From Ignavibacteria bacterium (GTDB lineage: Bacteria > Bacteroidota > Ignavibacteria > Tepidaquicellales > Tepidaquicellaceae), in the NCBI GenBank assembly GCA_016710985.1, contig JADJTX010000019.1, positions 28,901 to 92,900 on the forward strand: DNA of 64,000 nucleotides, read 5' to 3'. Position 1 is the first letter of the stretch. The number at the start of each line of letters is the position of its first letter. Shown in pieces: positions 63,805-64,000 of this stretch. The position numbers and the translations under genes were made by a program. The notes below the pieces were generated by a model that was not told the origin of the DNA, made no database searches, and saw only the letters and a program-made list of their open reading frames with translations.

Positions 63805-64000
63805 GTGAATTTCAAGATTTTAAATATATTATTTGTATTTATTTTTTTTGCAATACAAAAAGCTGCTCAAATACTTATCAATTTGATGATGAACCGATTA
63901 TTTACTTGTATGTTGATAAAATTCCAAAATTCAATTATAAAGATGGCTTACAAAGTTTTATTTATTCCAATCTGGGAGATGGCCTAGTAAGTTTGATGGA
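63805..64000 (+). CDS. secreted TonB-C-like protein, partial and frameshifted
   Basis: GTG start at 63805 after AGAAGG, with a signal peptide (NFKILNILFVFIFFAIQKAA). One base later the frame continues as YQFDDEPIIYLYVDKIPKFN and YKDGLQSFIYSNLGDGLVSL to the window edge. The stretch VDKIPKFNYKDGLQSFIYSN resembles the start of TonB C-terminal-like domains of Bacteroidota (MPEFPGGEEALMKYL). The shift falls in an A-run (CTCAAATACTT), suggesting an indel. The 3' end is outside the window. Confidence 0.6.

Overview
The window looks like a chromosomal segment of an Ignavibacteria-like member of the Bacteroidota/Chlorobi group. The DNA is AT-rich. At least six secreted proteins or remnants end in the type IX secretion (T9SS) sorting domain in its Ignavibacteria-like form (QNYPNPFNP, then a xxIYDxxGKEVxxLVN core, then a short MxLxK end). 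The ordinary core genes are a Thr tRNA, ahcY, aspS, hutH and hppD. No lineage was checked against a database.

Layout. 0-3 kb: two divergent secreted propeller-type proteins, then tRNA-Thr. 3-5.6 kb: ahcY and two small secreted proteins. 5.7-9.7 kb: a minus-strand operon of four small paralogous lipoproteins around an SBBP-propeller T9SS protein, closed by a strong terminator. 10-28 kb: a minus-strand array of five paralogous sensor kinases (Reg_prop propeller, Y_Y_Y, membrane helix, HisKA_3, HATPase). Three have a NarL-type response regulator; one is a deletion remnant. 28-38 kb: two about 1000-residue subtilases with T9SS tails, a Kelch protein, a BNR/YCF48-like protein, one more lipoprotein and one lipoprotein pseudogene. 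38-42 kb: a DUF4258/DUF2283 pair, aspS and a frameshifted hppD. 42-46 kb: repeats and two decayed T9SS cargo genes. 46-50 kb: a CxxCH/dockerin-like secreted protein divergent from a multicopper oxidase, with two FNR/DNR-like boxes between them, then an acyltransferase. 51-59 kb: TerC, Nudix, two SpoIIE-type phosphatases, hutH and YihY. 59.6-62.2 kb: two adjacent REP/RAYT islands, each transposase bracketed by its own palindrome family. 62-64 kb: a BNR protein cut at its T9SS tail by a REP, and the start of a TonB-C-like secreted protein.

How it works together. The window is dominated by cell-surface and secreted functions and their sensing: T9SS cargo, small outer lipoproteins beside that cargo, propeller sensor kinases and PP2C-type phosphatases. 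The lipoproteins recur next to T9SS cargo in separate places and are the best candidate here for an undescribed functional partnership. The REP/RAYT islands are the clearest mobile system.

Caution: single-base frameshifts occur in many genes (RR2, HK3, HK4, hppD, the oxidase, small cargo genes, the last CDS). Either uncorrected indels or real decay would explain them; the sequence alone cannot separate these. Coordinates given for frameshifted genes span all reading frames used.
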